Assembly (NCBI GenBank): GCA_021814355.1
Contig: JAKAIJ010000004.1
Coordinates: forward strand, 1-25,413
Direction of reading: 5' to 3'
DNA from: Acidobacteriota bacterium
GTDB lineage: Bacteria > Acidobacteriota > UBA4820 > DSQY01
DNA length: 25,413 bases
The position numbers were made by a program, and so were the translations under genes. The notes beneath the pieces are model-generated. The model was given only the letters and a program-made list of their open reading frames with translations, did no database searches and was not told where the DNA came from. Shown piece by piece: positions 1 through 9,685 of the stretch (its first letter is position 1; each line of letters opens with the position of its first letter).

Positions 1-734
1 CCCCGGCTCTCGTAGAGCTCGCGCAGGGCCTTCACGTCCTCGAAGTAGCGGGATTCGGAGTAGATGTCGTGACGGGTGGCCCAGGAAAACCACCAGTGGT
101 TGCGGGTCTTCTTCAGGGTGTAGCGCAGGCGGACCTGGGAGAAGGCCTTGTTGCCGGCGAATCTCACCCGGGCGATGCGGGCCTTGGGGCCCTCCTGGAT
201 GTCGAAGACCACCGAGACCTGGGAGCGCCCGAGGGTGTTCACCGAGGTCGTCACGACGGCGTCGGGGTAGCCCTTCTCGGCGGCCATGAACCGCAGGGCC
301 GCCTCGGTGCGCTTGATCTTGGAGTAGTCCAGCACGCTGCCCGACTTGATCTCGGCGTGGTTGTCCTTGAGCTTGTCGAGCACCGTGGAGGTGGTCAGGG
401 TCTTGGAGCCCCGGAACTCCACGGTGGCGATCACCGGGCGCTCCTTCACGTGGAAGAGGATGACCTTGCCGCCCGCCCCGTCCTGGGCCTCGACCGAGAG
501 GTCGTCGAAGAGCCCGGAGTCCCAGATCTTCTTGTACTCCCGGGCCACCGCCGCGGGGTCGTAGGGGTCCCCCGGCCGCAGCGAGGTGAGGGCGAGGAAG
601 GCGTCCTGGGTCAGACGGTCGTTGCCCTCCAGGACGATTCTCTCGATGCGGGGCGGTTGCTGGGCGGCCGCGGCCGCCCCGAGGAGGAGCGCCAGGAACG
701 CGGACGCGAGGGTTCGAACGGGTCTAGTCGCCAT
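1..734 (-). CDS. bamA: Outer membrane protein assembly factor BamA (N-terminal part, cut by window edge)
   Basis: BamA is the outer-membrane barrel that inserts other beta-barrel proteins. Only the first 244 or so codons are in the window; the rest lies beyond base 1. The start ATG (734-732) is followed by a signal peptide (a hydrophobic run around residues 8-24 ending AAAAQQ). POTRA repeats follow: the first about residues 28-99 (IERIVLEGNDR, then DSGLFDDLSVE), the second about 100-181 (VATVEFRG-type strand, later AAEKGYPDA), and a third beginning near 185 (ARVRFAGNKAFS). The KGYPDA and FxGNKxFS patterns are typical of BamA POTRA domains. The C-terminal barrel is not visible, so a TamA/Omp85 relative cannot be fully excluded, but the POTRA pattern and the Lol neighbours favour BamA. 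The gene starts 10 bases after the clp stop, so it is almost certainly the last visible member of the lysS operon. Confidence 0.9.
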   Translation of the reverse strand, partial: MATRPVRTLASAFLALLLGAAAAAQQPPRIERIVLEGNDRLTQDAFLALTSLRPGDPYDPAAVAREYKKIWDSGLFDDLSVEAQDGAGGKVILFHVKERPVIATVEFRGSKTLTTSTVLDKLKDNHAEIKSGSVLDYSKIKRTEAALRFMAAEKGYPDAVVTTSVNTLGRSQVSVVFDIQEGPKARIARVRFAGNKAFSQVRLRYTLKKTRNHWWFSWATRHDIYSESRYFEDVKALRELYESR

Positions 735-744
735 ACAGCACCTG

Positions 745-3039
<2,295 letters not shown>

Positions 3040-3051
3040 CCGCTCTCCGCA

Positions 3052-3744
3052 TTAGACAATTATACCATCCGGCCGCGGGGCTGTCATCTGGACTTGGCCC
3101 GCCTCCAGGCGGGCCGTCCGGTGGCAGGCGGCGGCGAGCCCCGGGTTGTGGGTGGCGAGCAGAACCGCCAGCCCCCGGGCGGCTGCCAGGTCGAAGAGGA
3201 GCCGCGACACCTGGGCGGCGGTCTCCTCGTCGAGGTTCCCCGTGGGCTCGTCCGCGAGCAGGAGGGCGGGGTCGTTCACCAAAGCCCGGGCGAGGGCCAC
3301 GCGCTGCTGCTCTCCTCCCGAGAGTTGGCCCGGCAGGTGGTGGCCGCGTCCCGAGAGGCCCACCTCCGCGAGGAGCGCCGCGGCGCGCGCCTTCCCGCCG
3401 TCCGGAACCCCTGCGATGACCGCCGGCATCCGGACGTTCTCCAGCGCCGTGAACTCGGGCAGGAGGAAATGGAACTGGTAGACGAGTCCCATGGTGCGGC
3501 TGCGGTAGCGGTCGAGGGGTGGACCCTTCAGCGAGGTCACCTCGGTGCCCGCCACCTCGACGGTCCCCGCGTCGGGCCGGTCGAGTCCCGCCACCAGGTG
3601 CAGCAGCGTGCTCTTGCCCACCCCCGAGGGCCCCGTGAGGGCCATCACCTCGCCCGCGGCGAGCCGCAGGTCCACCCCGCGCAGCACCGCCAGGTGGGAG
3701 GCTCCGGACCGGTAGCTCTTGTGGAGGGCGCGCACCGCGAGCAT
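3052..3744 (-). CDS. lolD: Lipoprotein-releasing ABC transporter ATPase LolD
   Basis: Cytoplasmic ATPase that powers release of outer-membrane lipoproteins from the inner membrane, working with the LolC/E permease. About 230 residues. Visible motifs are Walker A GPSGVGKST (about 38-46), a Q-loop region reading YQFHFLLPEFTALENV that is highly characteristic of LolD, the signature LSGGEQQ (about 141-147), Walker B LLLADEPTGNLD (about 161-172) and the H-loop ATHN. The ATG at 3744 shares one base with the TGA of the upstream permease (TGATG), which couples translation. A GTG three bases earlier (3747) is an equally readable start. The related MacB and FtsE ATPases are less likely because of the Q-loop sequence and the adjacent permease. 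Confidence 0.93.
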   Translation of the reverse strand: MLAVRALHKSYRSGASHLAVLRGVDLRLAAGEVMALTGPSGVGKSTLLHLVAGLDRPDAGTVEVAGTEVTSLKGPPLDRYRSRTMGLVYQFHFLLPEFTALENVRMPAVIAGVPDGGKARAAALLAEVGLSGRGHHLPGQLSGGEQQRVALARALVNDPALLLADEPTGNLDEETAAQVSRLLFDLAAARGLAVLLATHNPGLAAACHRTARLEAGQVQMTAPRPDGIIV

Positions 3745-4976
3745 CACTGGTACCTCAGCGCCTCCACCGGGTCCAGCGACGCGGCCCGCGCGGAGGGGTA
3801 GAGGGTGGCCGCCAGGGCCACGCCGAGGGCGAAGAGAGAGACCGCCGCGACCTGCCCCGCGGAGGTGATGAAGGGGACGTACGGCAGGGGATAGACGTCG
3901 AGGGAGAGCGGGATCGCCCGGTAGCGGTCGAGGAGGTGGCAGAGCAGGACCCCCGCCACGTCCCCCGCCACCGTTCCCACCACGCCGATGGCGAGTCCCT
4001 GGAAAAGGAAGATAGCGCGCACGTCGGCGGCGGAGGCGCCCATGCTCCGGAGGATTCCGATGTCGCGCACCTTCTCCATCACCATGAGGATGAGGGTGGA
4101 GACGATGTTGAGCGAGGCCACCAGGACGATGAGCCCGATGGCCAGAAAGAGCAGCACCCGCTCCATCCGGAGGGCCTTGAAGAACTCGGCGTTGCTCTGG
4201 ACCAGGTCCAGAACCCGGAAGCCCGAGCCGAGCGCCGCCTGGAGGCGCCTGCCCGCCGGCTCCACCGCGCCCCGGTCCTTGAGCCGCACCTGGAACGCGC
4301 TCACCTTCCCGGGGCCCGAGAGCAGCTCCTGGGCGTACGGGAGATCCAGGAACAGGAACTCCGTGTCGTAGAGGTAGTAGCCCGTGCGCAGCAGCCCCGA
4401 CACCTTCACGCTCGCGATCCGCGGAAAGCTGCCGAAGGGCGAGAGGGTCATCTTGGGGACCAGGAGTTGAAGGGTGTCGCCCACGTCCACGCCGAGGGTG
4501 GAGGCCAGGTCGGCGCCCAGCACGGCGCCGTGGGAGCCGTCGGGGGTCTGGCCGAGGAAGCTGCCGCCGCGCAGGAAGGGGGCCAGGTCCACCACCTTGG
4601 CCTGGCTCTCGGGGGCGACGCCCACCACCTTCGCCACGAGCCCCACACGCGTGTAGGGCCCGCTCAAGAGACCCGTCCCCAGGACCACGGGGGCGTAGGC
4701 GGCCACCGCCGGCTCGGCGTCCAGGGCGCGGCGCGCCTGGGCCTGGGCCTCCGCGTCGAGCTCGCCGGGGCCGCCCAGCACGTCAAGGTCGGCGTTCATG
4801 AGCTGGATCTTCTCCCGGATCCGGGTCGTGAAGCCGGTGGAGATGGCCAGGGCCACGATGAGCGCCATGACCCCCACCGCCACGCCCGAGACCGAGATGA
4901 AGGTGATGAGCGAGATGAAGGCCTGTTTGCGGCGGGCCAGCAGGTAGCGCCGGCCCACGAACAGGGTGAGGTTCAT
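3744..4976 (-). CDS. LolC/LolE-type lipoprotein-releasing permease
   Basis: Inner-membrane permease of the lipoprotein-releasing complex, 410 residues. The N-terminus RRYLLARRKQAFISLITFIS is the usual LolC/E opening and leads into the first membrane helix (about 22-46). A periplasmic domain of more than 200 residues follows. Three C-terminal helices (about 273-299, 322-347 and 375-393) surround the FtsX-family motif EKVRDIGILRSMGAS (301-315), and the protein ends SLDPVEALRYQ. Only one permease gene is seen, so it probably works as a homodimer, as in species that lack separate LolC and LolE. For this reason I give no C or E symbol. Its ATG overlaps the lysS stop (ATGA, 4973-4976) and its stop overlaps lolD, so all three are tightly coupled. 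Confidence 0.92.
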   Translation of the reverse strand: MNLTLFVGRRYLLARRKQAFISLITFISVSGVAVGVMALIVALAISTGFTTRIREKIQLMNADLDVLGGPGELDAEAQAQARRALDAEPAVAAYAPVVLGTGLLSGPYTRVGLVAKVVGVAPESQAKVVDLAPFLRGGSFLGQTPDGSHGAVLGADLASTLGVDVGDTLQLLVPKMTLSPFGSFPRIASVKVSGLLRTGYYLYDTEFLFLDLPYAQELLSGPGKVSAFQVRLKDRGAVEPAGRRLQAALGSGFRVLDLVQSNAEFFKALRMERVLLFLAIGLIVLVASLNIVSTLILMVMEKVRDIGILRSMGASAADVRAIFLFQGLAIGVVGTVAGDVAGVLLCHLLDRYRAIPLSLDVYPLPYVPFITSAGQVAAVSLFALGVALAATLYPSARAASLDPVEALRYQ

Positions 4977-6469
4977 CCCCGCTCCCGCCTCTTGAGGTGG
5001 GGGAAGAGGATGACGTCCCGGATGGAGGGAGTGTCGGTCAGGAGCATCACCAGACGGTCAATGCCGATCCCCTCGCCCGCCGTGGGGGGCAGTCCGTACT
5101 CCAGGGCGTCGCAGAAGTCCTCGTCGTAGGGCATGGCCTCGGCGTCGCCTTCGGCCTTGGCCTCCGCCTGAGCCTTGAACCGCTCCCGCTGGTCGTCGGG
5201 ATCGTTGAGCTCGGAGAAGCCGTTGGCGATCTCCATCCCCCCCGCGAAGAGCTCGAACCGGTCCGCCGTCTCCTCGGAGCCGGCCTTCCTGCGCGAGAGG
5301 GGAGAGACCTCGATGGGATAGTCGTGGACGAAGGTGGGCTGCCAGAGAGTCGGCTCCACCAGGGTCTCGAAGGCCTCCACGAGGAACCGCTCGGCGGTCG
5401 CGGCCTTGCCGGGGCTCATGCCCAGGCGGGGGGCCCACTCGGCCCGGCCCGTGGGCGAGAGCCATGCGCCGTCGGGCACACCGGCGTCCGCGAGCGCCTT
5501 TCGCGCGCAATCGCGCAGGGCGAGCCGCGCGAAGGGGGGCGCGAAGGAGACCGGGCGCCCCTGGTAGCCCACCTCGCTCCCGCCGAGGACCGAGGCGACG
5601 CAGACCGAGAGCAACCGCTCGGTGAAGGCCATCAGGTCAGCGGCGCAGGCGTAGGCGCGGTAGAACTCCATCATCGTGAACTCGGGGTTGTGCCGCGTGT
5701 CCAGCCCCTCGTTGCGGAAGTTGCGGTTGATCTCAAAGACCCGCGGGAACCCCCCCACCACCAGCCGCTTGAGGTGGAGCTCGGGGGCGATGCGGAGGTA
5801 GAGCGTCATGTCGAGGGCGTTGTGGTGGGTCACGAAGGGCCGCGCGGCGGCGCCCCCCGCCAGCAGGTGGAGCATGGGGGTCTCCACCTCCAGGTAATCC
5901 TCCGCCAGCATGAAGCGGCGGATCGCCTCCACCGTGGCGCACCGCCGCCGGAACCGCTCCACGCTCTCGGGGTTGATGGCCAGGTCGAGGTAGCGCTGGC
6001 GGTAGCGCTGCTCCACGTCGGTGAGGCCGTGCCACTTCTCGGGCAGGGGCCTCAGGCACTTGCGTAGGGGGAGGTAGGAGGAGACCTTCACGGTGAGCTC
6101 GCCCGTACGGGTGCGAGCAAGGGTGCCCTCGGCCCCCACCCAGTCGCCCAGGTCGAGCAGGGAGAGCTTCTCGTAGGCTTCGCCCAGCGCTTGGCGCTCG
6201 AAGAGAAGCTGGAGTCTGGCACCTCCCTCGGAGAGGTGGCTGAAGGCGAGCTTGCCCATTTTCCGGAGGGCCACCAGGCGTCCGGCCACCCGCACCGTCT
6301 CGGGGCGCCCGGCGAGGGTCTCGGCGCTCGTGGGCTCCGGCCCGTCGTGGCGGGCGGTAATGGCGGCGAGCCGGTCCGTGGTCTCGTAGCGCTCCGGGGC
6401 GCTTCCGGGGAAGGCGTCCGCCCAGGCGGCGAGCTTGGCGCGGCGTTGTGCGACCAGTTCCTCTTCCAC
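4973..6469 (-). CDS. lysS: Lysyl-tRNA synthetase, class II
   Basis: Charges tRNA-Lys in the cytoplasm; 498 residues, normal for class II LysRS. The N-terminal OB-fold anticodon-binding domain is visible around residues 58-150 (VRVAGRLVALRKMGKLAFSHL). The catalytic core shows QRYRQRYLDLAINPE, class II motif 2 (FRNEGLDTRHNPEFTMMEFY) and motif 3 near the C-terminus (GIGIDRLVMLLTDTPSIRDV, then LFPHLK). The start is a GTG at 6469, preceded by GGAGAGAG. The nearby ATG at 6482 is out of frame. It is the first gene of the lysS-lolC/E-lolD-clp-bamA operon. A lysS-lol-bamA linkage also occurs in some deltaproteobacterial genomes (recalled, not checked). Confidence 0.95.
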   Translation of the reverse strand: MEEELVAQRRAKLAAWADAFPGSAPERYETTDRLAAITARHDGPEPTSAETLAGRPETVRVAGRLVALRKMGKLAFSHLSEGGARLQLLFERQALGEAYEKLSLLDLGDWVGAEGTLARTRTGELTVKVSSYLPLRKCLRPLPEKWHGLTDVEQRYRQRYLDLAINPESVERFRRRCATVEAIRRFMLAEDYLEVETPMLHLLAGGAAARPFVTHHNALDMTLYLRIAPELHLKRLVVGGFPRVFEINRNFRNEGLDTRHNPEFTMMEFYRAYACAADLMAFTERLLSVCVASVLGGSEVGYQGRPVSFAPPFARLALRDCARKALADAGVPDGAWLSPTGRAEWAPRLGMSPGKAATAERFLVEAFETLVEPTLWQPTFVHDYPIEVSPLSRRKAGSEETADRFELFAGGMEIANGFSELNDPDDQRERFKAQAEAKAEGDAEAMPYDEDFCDALEYGLPPTAGEGIGIDRLVMLLTDTPSIRDVILFPHLKRRERG

Positions 6470-6552
6470 TGTCTCTCTCCATGGCCCGTGCCCCGTCGGT
6501 GGCTGGGGGGGCCCAACGGACCGGAAGCCCCGGGATGAGACGAAACACGCGG

Positions 6553-6582
6553 ATTGTAAAGAGGTTAGTTCCCCCCGGTCAA
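6553..6582 (-). promoter_or_regulatory. Sigma70-type promoter for the lysS operon
   Basis: On the minus strand TTGACC (6582-6577) and TACAAT (6558-6553) are separated by 18 bases; they match the consensus hexamers at 5 of 6 positions each. Transcription would begin near 6546, leaving a leader of about 77 bases before the lysS GTG. The -35 box starts inside the T-rich tail of the degP terminator, so one operon ends exactly where the next begins. Confidence 0.65.
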
Positions 6583-6619
6583 GAAAGCGGGGCGGCGCGC
6601 CAAAATGGCGCGCCGCCCC
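6581..6619 (-). terminator. Rho-independent terminator of the regulator-degP operon
   Basis: A perfect 14-bp GC-rich inverted repeat (6589-6602 with 6606-6619, loop AAA) begins 16 bases after the degP stop codon. On the minus strand it is followed by GC and then TTTCTT (6586-6581), the expected stem plus T-tail of an intrinsic terminator. Confidence 0.85.
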
Positions 6620-6634
6620 GGCCCCGTGAGCGAC

Positions 6635-8158
6635 TCAATCTGCCTTGAAGTAGACGTACCGGCCGCCCGAGCCGTCCTGGATGTAGAGGCTCACGGAGTC
6701 GTCCTTTTTCACGCCCGCGACCGCCTTGCGGTAGCTCTCGAGGGAGACCACGGGCTTCCCGTTCACCTCGGAGATGACCATGCCCTCCCGGAGCCCCTTG
6801 GCGAAGGCATTGGTCTTGGGTTCCACGGAGACCACGAGCACTCCTTCCACCTCCTGGGGAATGCGGTACATCATGCGGGCCTGGCGGGTGATCTCCTGGA
6901 CCTGGATCCCGAGCCGGGCCTCCTTCTCGCCGCCCTCCCCCGGGGCGCCGGTTTCGCCCTCCTGGGCCAGCCCCTTGGCGCGGTCCGCGAGGGTGACCTC
7001 CACGCGCTCCTTCTTCCCGTCCCTCAGGATCTGCAACGCGATGGTCCTCTTGGGCGGGAAGGCCGAGACGCGGTAGACGAGCTCGCGGCTGTCCTTGATC
7101 TCCTGGCCTTCCACCGAGAGGATGATGTCCCCCTTCCGGAGGTTGGCCTTCGCGGCCGGGGTCTCCTTCTCCACGCTCTGGATCAGGGCGCCGCCCTTGA
7201 AGTCCACGCCGAACTTCTCCTTGATGTAGCCCCGGGCGTCCCGGTCCACCGGCCCCACCTTCACGCCGAGGTAGCCCCGGGCGACGCGCCCCTCCTTCTT
7301 GAGGGGGTCGAGCATCCCCTTCACGAGGTTGATGGGGATGGCGAACCCGATCCCCTCCACCATGCGCCCCATGCCATCGTTGCGGGTGATGGCGGTGTTG
7401 ATCCCCACCACTTCGCCCTTCGTGTTGATGAGCGGCCCGCCGGAGTTCCCGAAGTTGATGGCCGCATCGGTCTGGATGAAGTCGTCCAGGGCGGAGGCCG
7501 AGATGCGGCGGCCCTTGGCCGAGACCACGCCCATGGTCACCGTGTGCCGGTACATGAGCGGGTTGCCGATGGCGAGGACGAAGTCCCCGGCGCGCATGGC
7601 GTCCGAGTCGCCCAGCGGCACCGTGGGCAGGTTCCTTCCCTCGATCTTGAGGACCGCCACGTCGGTTTCGGCGTCGCGCCCCACCACCCGGGCGGGGTAC
7701 TCGCTCTCATCGCTGAGGGTGACGGTGACCTTCTCGGCCCCCTCCACCACGTGGTTGTTGGTGAGGATATAGCCGTCCGGGCTGATGAGGAAGCCGCTCC
7801 CGCCCGACTCCTGCACGGGCTTCTGGCCACGGGGGAGCGGGGGGTGGGGGCGGCCGAAGAAGAACTCGAAGGGATTGCCAAAGGGCCCCTCGGGCCCCAT
7901 CTCCTCGCCCTGGCCCTGCCCCATCTCCTCCTCCGGGTTGCCCACGCTGAGGGAGGCGATGGAGACCACGGCCGGGTCCACTTTCTCCACCACGTCGGCA
8001 AAGCCGGGGTTGGAGGAACCGGGTCCCGCCGCGGGGGGCGTGGCCGTGGCGGCCTGGGCGAGAGGGGCGCTCACCTCGTGCACCTGGGCGAGGCCGAAGC
8101 CCAGGAGGATGAGCAGCGCGCCCGCGGCGGCGAGCGCGAACAGTCTGGCGGTCTTCAT
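6635..8158 (-). CDS. degP: Periplasmic HtrA/DegP-family serine protease
   Basis: Protease/chaperone for misfolded envelope proteins, 507 residues. The signal peptide lies at about residues 1-36 (hydrophobic LFALAAAGALLILLGFGLA, cleavage after AQA plausible). In the trypsin-like domain the catalytic triad is His136 (LTNNHVVEG), Asp166 (AETDVAVL) and Ser239 (INFGNSGGPL). The residue before GNSGG is Phe rather than the common Pro. Two PDZ domains follow, about 295-395 (YLGVKV, PAAKANLRKGDIILSVEG) and about 415-505 (GLREGMVISEVNGKPV), joined by a Gly/Glu-rich linker. A Gly/Glu/Pro-rich LA-loop region is at 74-115. The start ATG overlaps the stop of the sigma54-type regulator (ATGA, 8155-8158), so the two are co-translated. 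DegQ or a Do-like paralogue is also possible; the family assignment is firm. Confidence 0.95.
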   Translation of the reverse strand: MKTARLFALAAAGALLILLGFGLAQVHEVSAPLAQAATATPPAAGPGSSNPGFADVVEKVDPAVVSIASLSVGNPEEEMGQGQGEEMGPEGPFGNPFEFFFGRPHPPLPRGQKPVQESGGSGFLISPDGYILTNNHVVEGAEKVTVTLSDESEYPARVVGRDAETDVAVLKIEGRNLPTVPLGDSDAMRAGDFVLAIGNPLMYRHTVTMGVVSAKGRRISASALDDFIQTDAAINFGNSGGPLINTKGEVVGINTAITRNDGMGRMVEGIGFAIPINLVKGMLDPLKKEGRVARGYLGVKVGPVDRDARGYIKEKFGVDFKGGALIQSVEKETPAAKANLRKGDIILSVEGQEIKDSRELVYRVSAFPPKRTIALQILRDGKKERVEVTLADRAKGLAQEGETGAPGEGGEKEARLGIQVQEITRQARMMYRIPQEVEGVLVVSVEPKTNAFAKGLREGMVISEVNGKPVVSLESYRKAVAGVKKDDSVSLYIQDGSGGRYVYFKAD

Positions 8159-9582
8159 GGCTGGCTCCTTTCGGGGGCGGCCGTCGGGCGCTCCCCGTAA
8201 CCGTATTCCTTCAGCTTGCGGTGCAGCGTGCGCAGGCCGATCCCCAGGACGCGGGCGGCCTGCGTCTTGTTCCCCCCCGTCTCCCGGAGGGCCGCGAAGA
8301 TGGCCTCGCGCTCCATCCGGCCGAGCGGCAGGACCGCCTGCGGCGCCTCGGGCCGGGGTGGGGCGGGCTCCATCGTCCGCGCGGCCGCGGCCGCGGGACG
8401 GGGGCGATCGCCGAAGTCGGCGGGCAGGTGGCGCTCCTCCAGCTCCTCGCCGTCGCAGAAGACCACCATGCGCTCCACCACGTTCTTGAGCTCGCGCACG
8501 TTCCCGGGCCAGGTATAGGCGGCGAAGGCCCGCAGGACCGGCTCGCTGGCCCGCCGCACCGCCTTGCCGTGCTCGGCGGCGAACTGGGTCAGGAAGGCCT
8601 GGACCAGGAGGGGAACATCCTCTCGCCGCTCGCGCAGCGGCAGGACCGCCAGTTCCACGACCTTGAGCCGGTAGTAGAGGTCCTCCCGGAAGCGGCCCTC
8701 GCGCACGCAGGCGCCCAGGTCCCGGTGGGTGGCGGCGATGATGCGCACGTCCACGGGGATGGGCTGGGTGCCCCCCACGCGGGTCACCGTGCGCTCCTCG
8801 AGGACCCGCAGCAGCTTGGCCTGGAGGTCCGGGGGCAGCTCGGCCACCTCGTCGAGGAAGAGGGTGCCGCCGTTGGCCTGCTCGAACTTGCCGGGGTGGG
8901 CCCGGTCGGCCCCCGTGAAGGCGCCCTTCTCGTGGCCGAAAAGCTCGCTCTCCATGAGGTTGGGCGGGATGGCGGCGCAGTTGAGGGGAAGGAAGCGGCC
9001 GCGCTTGCGGTCGGAGTGCTGGTGGATGGCGTTGGCGATGAGCTCCTTGCCCGTCCCCGACTCTCCGCGGATGAGGACCGTGGCGCGGGTGGCCGCCACC
9101 GTGCGGGTCTGCTTGAAGAGCTCCACCATGGGGCGCGACGTCCCCACGAGGTTCTCAAAGCCGAACCGCTCGTCCAGCCGGGCCTTCAGCTCGTCCACCT
9201 CGCGGCTCAGCCGGCGCTTCTCCACCAGCGAGCTGACCCGGCTGCGCAGCTCGTAGAGATCCACCGGCTTAGCGAGGTAGTCGTCGGCGCCCACCTTCAT
9301 GGCCTGGACCGCGGACTCCACCGACCCGAAGGCCGTGACCAGGAGGACCGCCACCGACGGGTCGGCCTTCTTCACCTGGCGAAGGATCTCCATGCCGTCC
9401 AGGCCCGGCATCCGCAGGTCGGTCACCACCATGTCCACCCCCTCGCAGGAGTGGAAGTACTCCAGCCCCTTGACCGGGTCTTGGAAGCCCCGGACCGTGT
9501 AGCCCACCTTCTCGAGGGCCCGGGTCAGGCTGCGGAGGTTCTCCGACTCGTCTTCGAAGATCAACACGGTTCCTTGTGCCAT
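8155..9582 (-). CDS. NtrC-family sigma54-dependent response regulator
   Basis: 475-residue activator of sigma54 promoters. The receiver domain is at about 5-120 with phospho-acceptor Asp55 (VVTDLRMPG) and Lys105 (LAKPVDLYE). The AAA+ domain is at about 145-370 with Walker A GESGTGKE (173-180), the sigma54-contacting GAFTGA loop (220-225) and Walker B TLFLDE (240-245). The Fis-type helix-turn-helix is at the C-terminus (GNKTQAARVLGIGLRTLHRK, 437-456). The ATG at 9582 is chosen over an in-frame TTG at 9603 because GAAGGAGA sits just before it. No histidine kinase gene is in the window, so the kinase is unknown. Coupling to degP and the sigma54 promoter in front suggest control of envelope proteolysis, probably with autoregulation (inference). 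Confidence 0.93.
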   Translation of the reverse strand: MAQGTVLIFEDESENLRSLTRALEKVGYTVRGFQDPVKGLEYFHSCEGVDMVVTDLRMPGLDGMEILRQVKKADPSVAVLLVTAFGSVESAVQAMKVGADDYLAKPVDLYELRSRVSSLVEKRRLSREVDELKARLDERFGFENLVGTSRPMVELFKQTRTVAATRATVLIRGESGTGKELIANAIHQHSDRKRGRFLPLNCAAIPPNLMESELFGHEKGAFTGADRAHPGKFEQANGGTLFLDEVAELPPDLQAKLLRVLEERTVTRVGGTQPIPVDVRIIAATHRDLGACVREGRFREDLYYRLKVVELAVLPLRERREDVPLLVQAFLTQFAAEHGKAVRRASEPVLRAFAAYTWPGNVRELKNVVERMVVFCDGEELEERHLPADFGDRPRPAAAAARTMEPAPPRPEAPQAVLPLGRMEREAIFAALRETGGNKTQAARVLGIGLRTLHRKLKEYGYGERPTAAPERSQP

Positions 9583-9590
9583 TCTGGCAC
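9576..9590. promoter_or_regulatory. Palindrome over the regulator start codon
   Basis: GTGCCA-TTC-TGGCAC is a perfect 6-bp inverted repeat with a 3-base centre, spanning the start codon (9582-9580). A related TGCCA-N4-TGGCA palindrome lies 50 bases away (9627-9640). The pair could be operator half-sites or an mRNA hairpin masking the start; its role is unknown. Confidence 0.35.
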
Positions 9591-9616
9591 TCTCCTTCGT
9601 CAAGATACCCTATTAC

Positions 9617-9631
9617 GCAAGCCCGGTGCCA
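9617..9631 (-). promoter_or_regulatory. Sigma54 (-24/-12) promoter of the regulator-degP operon
   Basis: The minus strand reads TGGCAC-CGGGC-TTGC from 9631 to 9617. The core TGGCAC-N5-TTGC is exact, with the invariant GG and GC separated by 10 bases, the sigma54 spacing. The predicted start is near 9605, giving a leader of about 23 bases that holds the GAAGGAGA ribosome-binding site and the ATG at 9582. Confidence 0.75.
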
Positions 9632-9640
9632 GAGTTGGCA
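9627..9640. promoter_or_regulatory. Palindrome overlapping the -24 element
   Basis: TGCCA-GAGT-TGGCA is a perfect 5-bp inverted repeat. One arm is part of the TGGCAC -24 box of the sigma54 promoter. It resembles the palindrome at 9576-9590. A protein bound here would compete with sigma54 RNA polymerase. Confidence 0.35.
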
Positions 9641-9669
9641 GACTGTTCCGAAGGGGCGGCCTCCACCTG

Positions 9670-9678
9670 TGCTATCCT
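9670..9678 (+). promoter_or_regulatory. Possible extended -10 promoter for murJ
   Basis: TG-C-TATCCT fits an extended -10 element (TGnTATAAT, 4 of 6 in the hexamer); no good -35 is seen. Transcription would start around 9685, essentially at the murJ ATG, and no ribosome-binding site is visible. Transcription into murJ could instead start farther upstream. Confidence 0.3.
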
Positions 9679-9685
9679 CCGGGCG

